From assembly GCA_029863385.1 (NCBI GenBank), contig JAOTVU010000019.1, positions 1 through 47,578 of the forward strand: 47,578 nucleotides of DNA, in the 5' to 3' direction. The position numbers and the translations under genes were made by a program. This document shows positions 47,572-47,578 of the stretch, piece after piece. This DNA comes from Acidimicrobiia bacterium (GTDB lineage: Bacteria > Actinomycetota > Acidimicrobiia > Acidimicrobiales > SZUA-35). How positions within the stretch are numbered: position 1 is the stretch's first letter; each line of letters opens with the position of its first letter. Under the pieces are notes generated by a model. The model was given only the letters and a program-made list of their open reading frames with translations. It was not told where the DNA came from and did no database searches.

Positions 47572-47578
47572 AGCGGGC

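Noticed and set aside
1-47578. tRNA, rRNA, CRISPR arrays, insertion sequences, prophage or toxin-antitoxin loci
   Set aside because: No cloverleaf, direct-repeat array, transposase, integrase or toxin-like gene was found on either strand by reading.

Overview
The window is uniformly GC-rich, with tightly packed genes, many 4-bp ATGA/GTGA start-stop overlaps, frequent GTG starts, lipobox lipoproteins, a probable F420-type oxidoreductase, a secretin-less Tad pilus locus and a Corynebacterium-type ArsR. Together these point to a free-living actinobacterium, most like the Acidimicrobiia (Ilumatobacter-type marine or soil lineages). The phylum is a fairly safe inference; the genus is not.

Layout. 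(1) 1-756: the 3' part of an acyl-CoA carboxylase carboxyltransferase gene. (2) 772-17397: an inositol/polyol catabolic island. The minus-strand arm runs lacI-type regulator, iolC, iolB, LacD-like aldolase, iolD, xylulokinase, PNPOx-family protein. The plus-strand arm runs iolE, a sugar ABC importer (lipoprotein, very long permease, single-domain ATPase), a second iolB, a Gfo/Idh/MocA dehydrogenase and iolG. The arms diverge from a 215-bp region with two identical 14-bp perfect palindromes, one near each transcript start, which I read as operators for the LacI-family protein. Together the genes would import an inositol, oxidise it (IolG), dehydrate it (IolE), open the ring (IolD), isomerise it (IolB), phosphorylate it (IolC) and cleave it (aldolase). 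No iolA or iolJ is present. (3) 17445-25609: small standalone genes: a divergent arsR/arsI pair, a CDGSH iron-sulfur protein, a conserved hypothetical, an alpha/beta hydrolase, a half-size HPPD-like VOC protein divergent from an Lrp regulator, a deazaflavin-type oxidoreductase, a flavin disulfide reductase, a BMP-family lipoprotein and an HTH regulator. (4) 25610-26132: a noncoding stretch with two perfect inverted repeats. (5) 26133-37282: a surface-glycan assembly and export locus: Wzt with a C-terminal cargo domain, Wzm, two large multidomain glycosyltransferases, a sulfotransferase, a sulfotransferase-coiled-coil protein and a SAM methyltransferase. (6) 37289-44338, minus strand: tadE-tadG-rcpC-tadZ-tadA-tadB-tadC, for a Flp/Tad pilus; pilin and prepilin peptidase genes are not in the window. 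(7) 44420-47571: beta-phosphoglucomutase coupled to a GH65 disaccharide phosphorylase.

The most promising lead is region 5. A Wzt with a cargo-binding tail beside a sulfotransferase-coiled-coil-basic-tail protein resembles the chain-terminator and molecular-ruler logic of E. coli WbdD/Wzt, but with sulfation as the possible capping chemistry. Other leads are a sugar-import permease with about 300 extra membrane-embedded residues, the twin-palindrome inositol switch, and a recurrent TANNNT-N6/7-start arrangement suggesting many leaderless mRNAs.

No tRNA, rRNA, CRISPR array, insertion sequence, integrase or replication origin was recognised.
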